Shown here in pieces: positions 1 through 10,607 of a stretch of 51,552 nucleotides of DNA. A program made the translations under genes and the position numbers. This stretch comes from Aureobasidium sp. EXF-3400 (taxonomy: Eukaryota > Ascomycota > Dothideomycetes > Dothideales > Saccotheciaceae): contig SWBL01000354.1 in assembly GCA_024195585.1 (NCBI GenBank), forward strand, positions 1-51,552, written 5' to 3'. Below the pieces are notes generated by a model. It saw only the letters and a program-made list of their open reading frames with translations. It was not told where the DNA came from and did not search any database. How positions within the stretch are numbered: position 1 is the first letter of the stretch; every line of letters begins with the position of its first letter.

Positions 1-373
1 TGTCCAGCACACCAACGGCGATGCCTGGCTCGAGGCTCAGGGCCAGAAGTACTCGCCCTCGCAAATCGGTGGTTTCGTCCTCGGAAAGATGAAGGAGACC
101 GCTGAGGCCTTCCTTGGCAAGAACTGCAAGAACGCCGTCGTTACCGTCCCCGCCTACTTCAACGACCAGCAGAGACAGGCCACCAAGGATGCCGGTCAGA
201 TCTCTGGTCTTAACGTCCTCCGTGTCGTCAACGAGCCTACCGCTGCCGCCCTCGCCTACGGTCTCGAGAAGGAGAGCGACCGTGTCATTGCCGTCTACGA
301 TCTTGGTGGTGGTACTTTCGATGTCTCCATCCTCGAGATCCAGAGTGGTGTCTTCGAGGTCAAGTCGACCAAC

Positions 374-405
<32 letters not shown>

Positions 406-1612
406 TATCACTCTCGTCCGCCACCTCGTCCAGCAGTTCAAGAACGAGCAGGGCATTGACCTTTCTGGTGACCGCATGGCCATCCAGCGTATCCGTGAGG
501 CTGCCGAGAAGGCCAAGATCGAGCTTTCGTCTGCTCCCCAGACCGACATCAACCTCCCCTTCATCACTGCTGATGCCTCGGGCCCCAAGCACATCAACAG
601 CAAGATGACCCGTGCCGAGCTTGAGAAGCTCGTCGGTCCTCTGATCGACCGCACCGTCGAGCCCGTTCGCAAGGCTCTCAAGGACGCCAACATGACCGCC
701 AAGGACATCCAGGAGGTTATCCTCGTCGGTGGTATGACCCGCATGCCCAAGGTCACCACCTCGGTCAAGAGCATCTTCGGTCGCGACCCCGCCAAGTCTG
801 TCAACCCCGATGAGGCTGTCGCCATCGGTGCCGCCATCCAGGGTGCCGTCCTCTCCGGTGAGGTCACTGATGTCCTCCTTCTCGATGTCACCCCTCTTTC
901 CCTCGGTATTGAGACCCTCGGCGGTGTTTTCACCCGTCTGATCAACCGCAACACCACCATCCCCACCAAGAAGTCCCAGGTCTTCTCCACCGCTGCTGAC
1001 TTCCAGTCTGCTGTCGAGATCAAGGTCTACCAGGGTGAGCGTGAGCTCGTCCGTGACAACAAGCTCCTCGGAAACTTCCAGCTTGTTGGCATTCCCCCTG
1101 CCCACCGTGGTGTCCCCCAGATTGAGGTCACCTTCGACATCGACGCTGACTCAATCGTCCACGTTCACGCCTCCGACAAGTCTACCGGCAAGGACCAGTC
1201 CATCACCATTGCCTCCGGCTCCGGTCTGAGCGACTCTGAGATCGAGTCCATGGTCAACGACGCCGAGAAGTACGGTGCCGCCGACAAGGAGCGCAAGCAG
1301 GCCATTGAGGCTGCCAACAAGGCCGACAGTGTTCTTAACGACACTGAGAAGGCCCTCAAGGAGTTCGAGGACCGCCTCGACAAGGCCGAGGCCGAGCAGA
1401 TCAAGGAGAAGATTGCCAGCCTCCGTGAGCTCGTTGCCCAGAACCAGACTGGTGAGGGTACCGCCTCCGCCGAGGACCTCAAGGCCAAGACCGACGAGCT
1501 CCAGTCCGCCTCCCTTACTCTCTTCGACAAGATGCACCGCGCCCGCTCCGAGCAGAAGTCTGAGTCTTCCAGCGAGGGTGAGCAGAAGCCCGAGGGTGAG
1601 CAGAAGCCTTAA
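1..1612 (+). CDS. SSC1: Mitochondrial Hsp70 chaperone (Ssc1-type), 5' end missing
   Basis: ATP-driven chaperone of the mitochondrial matrix; in yeast it powers the import motor and folds imported proteins. The frame is open from base 2 and ends with TAA at 1610-1612, giving 536 residues. Compared with about 650 for the family, roughly the first 120 residues, including the presequence, lie outside the window. Visible signatures are the second phosphate loop [11 protein letters not shown], the Hsp70 motif [13 protein letters not shown], the interdomain linker [10 protein letters not shown], and then the substrate-binding beta domain and helical lid. Residues such as [20 protein letters not shown] and [14 protein letters not shown] fit the DnaK/Ssc1 mitochondrial branch rather than cytosolic Ssa or ER Kar2, and there is no ER HDEL or cytosolic EEVD tail. 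No intron is present in this part. Codon use is strongly biased to C-ending codons, as expected for high expression. The tail ends in a duplicated GEQKP block. Confidence 0.95.
1574..1609 (+). repeat. 18-bp in-frame tandem duplication at the Hsp70 C-terminus
   Basis: Two 18-bp units (1574-1591 and 1592-1609) differ only in their last base and encode EGEQKP twice, immediately before the stop codon. This lengthens the disordered tail of the Hsp70 by six residues. Confidence 0.9.
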
Positions 1613-2630
1613 ATTTGAGGTTTCCTGATATCTCTCCTCCTGTTTCGCCCCTTTGGATCCGAAGTAATTGCTTCGACCTCCCGATACCCCCGACTTTTCT
1701 GTATACATATTTCCTCTCCCTCCCACCCACCTGGTCCGCCATCTCCACGACCAGCTTTCTTCGCGATTTGTCCTCATCAGGACGAGTCTCGCGCCTTGTC
1801 CTCATCAGGACGAGTCTCGCGCCTTGTCTTCTCATCGCTGTACTTTTTTGTAAAATTGCTTTCGAGGAAAAGGAAAGGCACGTGGGATATCACCACGCAA
1901 AAACGGAGTTTTGAATGTGGTGGGATATTTGAGGCTTGTTCATTACGGCCTTATGTGATGTTTGTACTTTTAGATTCTGTTTATTTGAGCGCCTTTTTTC
2001 TTGTTTTTAACACATCATTCTTCCACCCTTTTCTCGAAAGGTCATTTGGGCATGAGGCATGACGAATACCTCTCTGACTCTTTGTTGTAACAAAAAGTAT
2101 ATGAACGATCAATCTCTTCTCTCGAACTACGTTTAGCTCCATCCGTATTGTGCTCGGTCATATTGTGTGCTTACTGCTACGAGGTCCTTGAGTTGTGTTG
2201 CTGTGTAATGCATTGGTATAGCGCGTGGACATTTTATGGATCAATCACAGTGTTCTGACAACGACAACAACGACAATACATTTTATTCCCCTATCCAGCA
2301 TCAAGACTCTTCTCAGTACTATTCTACAGGGTCATGAGACTAAATACAGATAGCATAGTCAACAACTGACGTCGTAAACATCCGGAAAAGTGATAGAATC
2401 TCAAGCTACCCAGGTAACCCTGGCCCGGTCAAATCCCATCATGGATTTTTCTTTTTGCCGCATCGACAACGCAGAAGCGCATCACACTTTCGCAACCCTT
2501 TTCAGAAACACTTTATTCGTCTATTCGCAAATCTACTTGCATCTCATCCTCTGCTCCAAATACGAAGACTTTTCTCTGCTTGAAAATAAACACTCTTTGT
2601 TGAAACAAGGATCAAACATTGAAAACAGAC
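1613..2630. other. Intergenic: Hsp70 3' region and SET-gene upstream region
   Basis: About 1 kb without a supported gene. The first part is pyrimidine-rich Hsp70 3' UTR and contains the 28-bp tandem repeat listed separately. The remainder is AT-richer and should hold the Hsp70 polyadenylation site and the promoter and leader of the SET-domain gene. Short open frames here have no recognisable domains. Confidence 0.6.
1771..1826 (+). repeat. Perfect 28-bp tandem duplication in the Hsp70 3' UTR
   Basis: Two identical 28-bp copies lie head to tail at 1771-1798 and 1799-1826. With the preceding G, each copy contains the self-complementary segment GTCCTCATCAGGAC, a 4-bp stem with a 6-nt loop. It lies about 160 bases after the Hsp70 stop codon, so it is probably transcribed in the 3' UTR. 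Confidence 0.9.
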
Positions 2631-3596
2631 ATGGGTGTTCAGAAATTGGAAACACTTCCTAAGGAGGCGGTTCCGTTGACAAGGCATACTGATATCAAGT
2701 TGGTGTTGGATACACCGAAAGGTATGTTTTTAATTATGTTCTCATTTCCCCAGTCTCATATGCGATACAACGAGAAAAGAGGAGGAAAGAGCGAGGCAGA
2801 AGAGGGACGAGGAGGGAAGAGAAGGAAAGAGGAAGAAAACGCCATATAAAATTGGTATACCACGGAAGTGCATCCGTGTTTTTTATGGTCAGGAATTCGC
2901 AATTGTCTGATTCCTGCATTCTTATCAATTCTTTCCCTTGGCTGGCCTCCCTTTCGTTGGGCGGTATAGATTGACTGCTTTTCCCATTTGAAGAGGCAGA
3001 GATGGGAAACAAGCACCAAAAATATTGCCTACTTTTGCTACTTTTGATATCATTGATTCTTTGGGAACAACAAGCTGATTTCTGGAAACTTTAGGCAGGG
3101 GTGTCTTTGCAGCAGCACGTATACCAGCATACACAGTACTAGAAACCTGTCCGGTACTTGTCCTCGACCCAACGGAAAATAAAGAACACATAGAAAAGAC
3201 GGAACTGTTTCATTATACATAGTAAGCTCTCCTTCTCCTCCCCTTCTCCTCCCCTTCTCCCTTCATCCACCCATCGTCTCGAAAGGATCACCCATCTAAC
3301 CTTTCCCTCCCAGTAACTGGCCCTACATCCACCCCCAAACCTCTCAAAAACTCACCACACAAGCCGTCATCCTAGGTCTAGGCAGTATGTTCAATCACTC
3401 CTCGGCCCACCAAAATGTAGGTTGGGAGAGAGATATTGCCAACAAAGTCATCGTATACAAAACTTTACGAGAAGTACAAGTGGGAGAGGAATTGTGTATT
3501 TCGTATGGAGACAGATTATGGTTTGAAGATGCTGATGTGGGAGAAGAGGAGGATGAGGTGGATGCGATGAAGATGTTGGGCGGGATTGAGGTTTGA
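2631..3596 (+). CDS. Small SET-domain protein, probable lysine methyltransferase-like
   Basis: Inferred exons are 2631-2721, 3095-3221 and 3314-3596, giving 166 residues. SET proteins transfer methyl groups from S-adenosylmethionine to protein lysines; the substrate here is unknown. The joined protein reads DTPKGRGVFAA at the start of the SET fold, then HYTYNWP, then GLGSMFNHSSAHQNVGW, matching the NHS cofactor-binding motif, and finally EELCISYGDRLWF, matching the catalytic ISYG-type motif near the C-terminus. It lacks pre-SET and post-SET cysteine clusters, as in the compact fungal proteins annotated simply as SET-domain-containing. Intron 1 is unusually long at 373 nt (GTATGT...TTAG) and intron 2 is 92 nt. 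The start at 2631 leaves a short N-terminus before the fold. The splice model keeps one continuous conserved frame, so I am fairly sure of it, but the biochemical activity is an inference. Confidence 0.82.
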
Positions 3597-4256
3597 GGAG
3601 ACGAGGGAGAATGGATGGTAAGCAAAAAGGAAAGGACAGAGTTTCGATTTTGGGAGTACAGAAGGGGCAATGATGAACGACCGAAGCGAAGGGAAAGAGA
3701 GGTCGGTTTGAGAAGAAGGCATGGACGAGGTGGTCGCACCTGCATATGGCAAGAGTCATGTTTCAAGAGGAAAGAGCAACAAAGACGACTCTGCAAGCGC
3801 GACATAACGCTGTTGAGGAAGGAGCCATTCAGACATTGTGGAAAGGCCAACATCAAATGTTGAAGAGACGATAGAATGCTTAATAAAGATATGGTCGAAG
3901 AGCGAGCAATGGCTGAGCTGACGAAAGGCCATACTCCAAGCTTGTTATGGTCAAAAGGCAAACGCAAGCAAGAGAATAGATGATGTTCAGAAATTGTGAG
4001 GAGTCTCCCCTATTTGTGTTCGCGAATGTGCCTGCCTCTCCTTCCTTCCAGTTCCACCTATCCATCCTCCAAAGAAGTTGTGATTCTCCCAAATAAAGTG
4101 AACAAAGACCCAGACTCCTCAAGCCCCTGACGCCTTGCAGATAAACAAAAATACAAGAGGACGTAGCTCTCTGTTGGTTTCCGCTTCTCACTATCCACCC
4201 TCGATTGAATTCGTGCATGAAGGAGACAATATTTTTCTGTGTTTCAGAGGAGATCT
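3597..4256. other. Intergenic: convergent 3' regions of the SET and DUF2408 genes
   Basis: About 660 bases between two converging genes. Open frames on both strands look like chance frames with no recognisable domain. It presumably holds the two 3' UTRs. Confidence 0.6.
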
Positions 4257-5878
4257 TTACTCCTCCTTGGATTCGTCACCCTCAGCCAACTCGGCAGCCT
4301 CTTGACGCTCCTCAGCCTCGTTTCGGAGGTCGTAGGCGATGTCGAAACATTCGGCAAGCAATGATGTGACACTGCCCTGCCCTTCAGGGATGTCGTTGCC
4401 GACCATGAATTTACCGTCCTTCTTCATGTTATCGATTGAGTTGAGCTAGACAAATGTCAGTATAAACTTGTAACGAGAAACACAGGGAAAGATAAACAAA
4501 CCTTCATGCTGTATGGGTACAACTCGCGAGGAGAGTCGACACCACCAGAGCGCTTGACCTCGAGCAGACAACGTTTGAGAGTGAGAAGCTGGTTGTAGAT
4601 GGGCAACAGGGCTTCCGAGACGGGCTCTGATGAGACAATGTAGTGGTAGATGTATGAGTAGCTCTTGCGAAGAAGGTAGAGCAGTGTCTGTGGGGTTGGA
4701 GGTCAGCAGGGAACGACAAGAATGAATGAAAATATAGTTACCCTTTGGGAGTGTAGGTCAGCAGGCTTGCCCTCAGCGTCGAGGAAGTTGCCATCAACGC
4801 GAGACTCGTCAATGCGATCGAGTTGTCGTTGGTAGCTATAAAGGTCTGTCTCGCGCAAGGACCAAGCTTGGGTGAGGTTCATGTTGTCAAGCGTGTTGCG
4901 CAACTTGACAAGTTTGTCGTATGTATCGCGGAAACGGTCGTCTATCTTGCCTTGCCTGTGGTACTGTTAGTCGAGGGTACAAGGTACGGGTTGGTGTGAC
5001 CTACTTTTTCTGGACAATCTCGAGCCAGAGCAAACAACGACCCAGCAGGAAGGACACGACTTTACTGCCCTCCTCGATATGGTTCTCATCAATATGTACT
5101 TGTTGCAATTGTTCGGCGTATGCTTCTTCGGCTGTCCTGCCCTCATGTGAGACTCCAGCATCTTTCAGTTCTGCCTGGATTTGCTTGAGCTGTGCTTCCA
5201 ACTCTTCAACCTCCTTGACCGGGAACTTTGATCGAGTGTTGCAAGCGGAGAGTGAGCGCAGGATTGAGACAAGCTTTTCGTAGTAGCCCATAAGTTCGGG
5301 GTCGAGCTGGGACAATGAAGCCTGGAGGTCTTTGAGAGTTTGGTAGCACACATCGATGCGTGCTTCGAGCAGTGTCATCAAAGAGTCGCTATGCACATCT
5401 CTGCCACGCTCGACGGACGAGCGCCATGTTCGAAGATTATGTTCGATGGATTCAAGATCTTGTAGTAGGTAAAAGCCGGCTTCCTTGAGGTGGTCCAGGA
5501 GACGCTGCAGATGGAATGAGTACAAGGAGATCAGCAAGATACAAAATAGCATACCTTTACAGTTGATACAGCAGAATAGACAGCGGGAGCTTCTTGATTG
5601 CGACCGATAGTAAGGAAGAATAGGGAGACGAGCTGGAAGCAGTCGTCCAGCACTGTGTCGACTCTGTTTTGTTCGCTGCGCTTATCGGTACGGAGGTCGT
5701 TGAGCTTCTCGACCTCTCCAATCAATCTCTTATAAAGGTCCAAGACATCCTGAGTGCGGATGTATGATGTGCGGTCGCTCTTGAGCACCGAGAGCTGGTC
5801 GCGCAGGCCGAGCAGGCGGTCGAGGATGGGTTGTTCCTTGGGATCGAGCGGGAAGCGCACGAATGGCGAGTCGGTCAT
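4257..5878 (-). CDS. DUF2408 / UPF0662 family protein, conserved fungal protein of unknown function
   Basis: Five exons read from the right: 5878-5555, 5504-5005, 4955-4742, 4687-4502 and 4445-4257, giving 470 residues. The four introns are 49-56 nt with normal GT-AG ends. The protein starts MTDSPFVRFPLDP and is almost entirely helical and charged, with likely coiled-coil stretches (for example the region around VEELEAQLKQIQAEL), and ends in a Glu-rich tail. It resembles the UPF0662 proteins of Schizosaccharomyces and filamentous fungi (DUF2408), whose molecular role is not established. I chose the ATG at 5878 because the family similarity begins there; a longer in-frame extension upstream reaches 6088 but looks like leader sequence. 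It shares a 505-bp divergent promoter region with the ribosomal P1 gene. Confidence 0.82.
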
Positions 5879-6383
5879 TCTGGATTTGGAGCGAAGTGGG
5901 GGTTTGTTTGACGGTGTCTTTGGTGAAGATACGGCGTCGATTGGTGGTATGCGGCTAAGTGGATTTGGTACGGTAGCTGCCCGCTGTATCGAATGTGAGG
6001 CGGACTCACCAACGATGACGTTTCTGCACAACTTGCACATGTTCGCGGATCGCGGTATCCGCTTTGTGCTAACTCCACACCAGGGCATAAGTCAGCAGAC
6101 GTTCACTTATGCGACATGGACCGTGCGTGGACTCGCCAAATCTCATTGCACACTTTGCTCCATCTCTCGCGCCAAGGCTGAGCGAACCCCCGGCCCACGA
6201 AGCGCAAAATCATCCTCACCCTGCGAACTTCTTCCTCTACCTCACGACAGTAAAAAACTCAGTCTCCGCAAGGTTAAATTGTGATTAGTTTCTCTGTTAC
6301 CCTTGTGAGTATTGCTCTTTCTCTCGCGCAGACATCGACACCGACGACCGACCGCTGACTGTTCAACCTCAGACACATTCAAA
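5879..6383. promoter_or_regulatory. Divergent promoter region between the DUF2408 and RPP1 genes
   Basis: 505 bases separate the two start codons, which face away from each other, so the promoters of both genes must lie here or overlap. I could not single out a TATA box or a known ribosomal-protein element with confidence. Pyrimidine-rich stretches just upstream of 6384 are typical of a fungal ribosomal-protein gene leader. Confidence 0.6.
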
Positions 6384-6912
6384 ATGTCCACCGCCGAGCT
6401 CGCTTCCTCCTACGCTGCTCTCATCTTGGCCGATGAGGGTATTGAGATCACCGTATGCGACCACCTACCTCAATCACTTTGCGGGATACCACATTTCGCG
6501 CCTCCAGATCAGCATCACTGACACAACTTCACACAGGCTGACAAGCTTAACACCCTTATCTCTGCCGCCAAGCTCGAGGTTGAGCCCATCTGGACTCAGC
6601 TCTTCGCCAAGGTACGATCACACTGCTCGCGAACTCTTCCTTGAAGGAAGCCGAATATGCGCTTCCAACGAAGGAAGATTCGCAAACATACAATCAGGAA
6701 AATTTGTCTGACTTGTCGCGAAACAGGCTCTCGAGGGCAAGGACGTCAAGGAGCTCCTCCTGAACGTCGGCTCCGGCTCTGGTGCCGCCGCCGCCCCCGC
6801 TGCTGGTGGTGCTGCCGCCGGTGGTGCCGCCGCTGAGGACGCCCCCGCCGAGGAGAAGGCCGAGGAGAAGGAGGAGTCCGACGACGACATGGGCTTCGGT
6901 CTCTTCGACTAA
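6384..6912 (+). CDS. RPP1: 60S acidic ribosomal protein P1
   Basis: Stalk protein of the large ribosomal subunit; P1 pairs with P2 on P0 to recruit elongation factors. Exons 6384-6452, 6537-6611 and 6727-6912 give 109 residues, the usual size. The protein begins [23 protein letters not shown], continues with the helical dimerisation domain ([20 protein letters not shown]), then the Ala/Gly hinge and the acidic tail ending in the diagnostic [10 protein letters not shown]. The [10 protein letters not shown] and [14 protein letters not shown] segments mark P1 rather than P2. Introns are 84 and 115 nt. Intron 1 falls after codon 23, and the second intron carries two hairpin-like inverted repeats. 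Exonic codons are strongly C-biased, fitting high expression. Confidence 0.96.
6636..6677 (+). repeat. Two hairpin-forming inverted repeats inside RPP1 intron 2
   Basis: CTTCCTTGAAGGAAG at 6636-6650 is a near-perfect inverted repeat (7-bp arms, 1-nt centre). A related copy, CTTCCAACGAAGGAAG, follows at 6662-6677. Both lie within the 115-nt second intron, so they could fold in the pre-mRNA. A function is not shown by the sequence. Confidence 0.6.
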
Positions 6913-7468
6913 GCGTCTCGTCCCCTTAACTCATCTTCAACTCAAAAAAGCAACCTCCTCCGTGTATCTTGAAAGCGTGGTGGAATCGGTCATGACTGTT
7001 GGGAACGGGTTTACGGCTTCTGGAGGATCTTGCATGCACTTCACTGCTGCTGCTTTTCGTCGGTTCGCCCGCGCGGCTTTTTTCTGCTCGCCTATTCTAT
7101 AGTCCGAACGTTTCGCTACTCAAAAATGGACCGGCTCAAGCAAAAAAATCTCCTCCAAATCACCGGTGCTCTTGGTTGTGCAACGTGCTTGTACTGTGAT
7201 CGAATGTCATGTGTATGTTCATCTGTCTTCGTGCTCTATTTGACTGGGTGCAAAGAGCTGTCTTTATATGCGCATGCTTTGAGGCTCCACCCTCCACATT
7301 CCCTTTATCTCCATTCATGCAATGCCAGTCCTTACCGGGACATCTCGAAACGAAAACAATGTATGCTCCCCGATCTTCGCCATATTCGCCTTGAAATGCT
7401 CCTCTATTCCTTCTCTCTCATGGTATCATCAGCTCAGTTGCTTCATCTTCATTTCAAATACATTCCCG
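6913..7468. other. Intergenic: convergent 3' regions of RPP1 and SOG2
   Basis: 556 bases between converging genes, T- and C-rich on the plus strand. It should hold both 3' UTRs. Overlapping short frames (for example 7030-7506) have no recognisable domain and run into the end of the opposite gene. Confidence 0.6.
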
Positions 7469-10249
7469 TTACACTCCGCGTCCTCGAGGGTAGCTACGCA
7501 GACTAGGAGCGTCTGACTGTCTTTCAGCCGCACTCTGTAAGCCCGAAGCGATGTACTCAGAGGGCAAACCGGTCGAGCTTGGTGTCAGAGGAACCGTGGC
7601 AAGTGCTGCTGGTCCAAGTGCTGCACTCAAAGGAGTTGCCGGGACCGGTGTTACGTATCCAGACACCGAGTTCGAGCGAAGTGCTGCCTGGTACAGCTGA
7701 GATCCGTTGACGGCGATACTGACCTCCTTGACAGCCTTTTGCACTGGTCGCATGACCACTTTGACAGAGTCTGTGTCGTAGCCTTGGTTGCCAATATTTC
7801 TGATCTCGAGGGCGAGGTCCAACCATGTCTGTTGTTTCCGTTAACTCCCCTGACCATCAAGTCGTACAATTAGGTGCAACTTACTCGCACGAACTTATCG
7901 CACAACAACCAGAACTCTCGCTGTGTAGGCAGATTAGGATCCTTGAGTTTGACCTTGGACAGGCGGTTTCTCATCGATTCCAAGGCATTGATTGCGATAT
8001 CGCACTTTTGTAGAGCCATCGCCCATTGACGTGATACTGTTGCTTGCATCGATCTTGCAGATGACTCCTTTCTGCTGTAGAAGTCGACTCTGCAACCCGG
8101 AAGCGCCTGTGCAGCAAGTTCGCATGCATATTGAAGCTTCAAGAAAATCGATTCAAACTGGCGTTGCTCTTCAGTCTCCTCGACTGGAGGCTGCAACGCG
8201 CCAGATCGTGGTATGCCCGAAGCTGATGAGAATGACTCGCCAGATCGTGGTGTCACTGCGCTCATGCTTGTCATAGTGTTGCTTCGACTTGTGCTAAGAG
8301 GAACTGGTGGAGGAGCAGTGCCAGGAGTTGTCAGTCGCGAAGGCTGAAGTATAGTCGCGCCTCTCAACCTCTTCTTCGGCGCAATTGGCTTTGGCTGAGT
8401 TGGTGTGCTGGCCCGGCTGATGGTCGCTACAGAGCCACGAGCACTTCGCGTCGGTACCTTGACTTCCGTAGCTTGGAAAGTAAGCGTGTTGCGAATCTCG
8501 ATCAAGGCACCGTAGATGTGAAGCATGAGACTTCTAGTATACATGCCTTCGCCACGCAATGCAATCTTGCGAGCATGGAGACGGAGCTCTGCAGCGAGTA
8601 CAGCGTAACTCTGGAGAACATGAGCACACTTTCTTCGAATTGCGTGGATCCAGGGATCGTTTTCTGACGCTCTGCTCTCGCCGGTCCCAGTAGAAATTTG
8701 GCCCAGTCGTCTGTCGAGTTCTTCAAGACTCGCGCTTGCTTCGAAGAAAACTCTCTCCATTGTTGTCTTTCTGGGCGTACCACTCTTAAGGATCCGCACC
8801 GCATCGCCAATGGGGCCGTTGAGTTGGAACAGAGAAAATACGAGCCTTGTTGCGAGTTTGACAGTCATGCTGGTTGGTCTTGATACTCGGCGGTCCTCTG
8901 GCAAACTGGACAGACGGCGGCGAGCGACAGGCATACGATTAGAAGGTTCCATTGGGCTGACAGCTCCAGAAGAAGATTCGTTGCCACTGTAAGCAGCAAG
9001 ACTTAAGCTCGAAGCTCCTCTGTAATGATGCGCTTTCAGCGTGCCGGTTTCGGTTACCGTTGTGTGCGAGCTTCCAGAGATTTTGCGAGGAACATAGCCG
9101 AGTCGCTTGTTCCTCGCACCAGTAGAGCTCACAGTCTCACTACGACTTCTACCGTTCTCGCCTTCAGCAGAAAGTGGCCCGATACCTGGACGTTCAAATC
9201 TGCGACTTGTAGGAGGATTTATGAGAGAGTCCCTAGCCCGAGACCTCTGTGGGATGGGTGGTGGTGGCTTCAGACCAAGTCCATCACCCGGTCTGATGTT
9301 GTCGAGTCCATCGATGCCGCTCATGCTTGGTCTTACCGGAAACCTGCCTGATACTGATCTCTTGGGAGGACGTGGGGTTTCCAGACTGGTCTCGCTACAG
9401 CATTTGTTAGTTCAGTTTCGGCTCTGTAACATAAAAACTTATTACCTAAGATCCGGAGTCTCTCTACCCAACATCTCGCGTTGTCTGTATTCGCGGAGGA
9501 AAAGTTTGACCTGCGAGCACACTTGACGAGCCTCTTCCACTGGAGGCCCGCCCGGAGACGCACCAAGAGGATTGGGGACGAAGACTTCTGGTGGTGGAAA
9601 CTCCATCGACTTGGATCCGACCTTCAGCTTCTGCAAGCGCGACATCTCGCCCATGCAGATTGGCAAGCGTTTGATGCGGTTCGACTCGATGGCCAAGAAC
9701 ATGAGCGAATACATGAGACCGACATCATCAGGGACCGAGGTAATGTTGTTGTGACTAAGATCCAGGATCTGAAGCTTCCTGAGATGGAAGACCTTTGTAG
9801 TGTTAGACTGATGCAATGATACTACGGTAAGTTTGTTCGTACCGGTTCTGGAAAGGCATTGAGTTTGTTGTGACGAAGGTTCAGATACAGCAGATTTGAA
9901 CAAAAGATCAGATCGGCAGGTATCTCAGTAAGTCGATTGTGTCCGAGCGAAAGTCTTGAATGATATTAGTAAAGTGTTCGCAATTGAACAAAGGAGGTCC
10001 AATTCACCTCTCGACACGATCTCTGATTAGATTGATCAATTCAATTGGCAAGACGCGCACACCTTTGTCGCTCAGATCGAGAGTGTCGCCGGGCTGGGAG
10101 CCATAACCAAAAGGCAGTTGGGCACCGCCGTCTAAAGCGGCGAGTTGCTTCTCCTTGGTCTCCACAAGCGCCAACTTAGCAAGTGCTATCAGATCTTCAG
10201 TATTGGCGGCCTGTTTTGTGGACGAAGCCTCGGCGTGGTTAGAAGCCAT
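7469..10249 (-). CDS. SOG2: RAM-pathway leucine-rich repeat protein Sog2
   Basis: Five exons from the right: 10249-10008, 9954-9843, 9792-9446, 9394-7885 and 7828-7469, giving 856 residues. In yeast Sog2 is a component of the RAM network, acting with the Kic1 and Cbk1 kinases in polarised growth and cell separation. The N-terminal region of about 175 residues has leucine-rich repeats (for example LDLSDKGVRVLP, LSLGHNRLTEIP, LYLNLRHNKLNAFP, LDLSHNNITSVP). A Ser/Pro-rich linker follows, then the helical Sog2 domain from about residue 395 (LATRLVFSLFQLNGPIGDAV, LRLHARKIALRGEGMYTRSL). Introns are 50-56 nt, and the joins restore both the LRR spacing and a continuous FVRTWLDLALEI at the last junction. 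The gene diverges from the bL32m gene across 358 bases. Confidence 0.9.
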
Positions 10250-10607
10250 TCTTAGTATCCGATCGTGTGCTCAATTTCATGCTGATATTAGTTGGTGGGC
10301 GATAAAGTGCACTGGACCTGCAGGGTATCAGGAGTTAAACACTTCGGCACTGACGGTGTATGCAGGAACGCGGCTACGCGCACAGTCGCGCCGACGCTCA
10401 TAGGGCTGCGCATTGACGGCAATCGCCGAGCGTCAGGGTTGCGATGAGGACTTGTTCGTGGATATCTTGGCTGTCGTGTGCGTAGTTCTGAGACTTGGCC
10501 ACAGTTCGTCGGAGCACGTTTGACGGTACATCGGCGAATTCTGAGAAGTTGAAGTTGTCGATTGCGACACGCATTGAGCAAGCCAGCAACAATCCATAGC
10601 AACCGCA
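10250..10607. promoter_or_regulatory. Divergent promoter region between SOG2 and the bL32m gene
   Basis: 358 bases separate the two outward-facing start codons and must serve both genes. No individual element could be assigned with confidence. Confidence 0.6.

Noticed and set aside
295..1023. Long antisense open frame (242 codons) inside the Hsp70 gene
   Set aside because: A shadow frame caused by strong C-ending codon bias on the coding strand; it has no recognisable domain.
1771..1840. Reverse strand of the 28-bp repeat contains a CTGATGAG box like a hammerhead ribozyme core
   Set aside because: The required GAAA box and the three-stem arrangement are missing; only a small hairpin is supported.
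6453..6726. Possible snoRNA in the RPP1 introns
   Set aside because: CTGA is present by chance, but no RTGATGA C box and no H/ACA layout.
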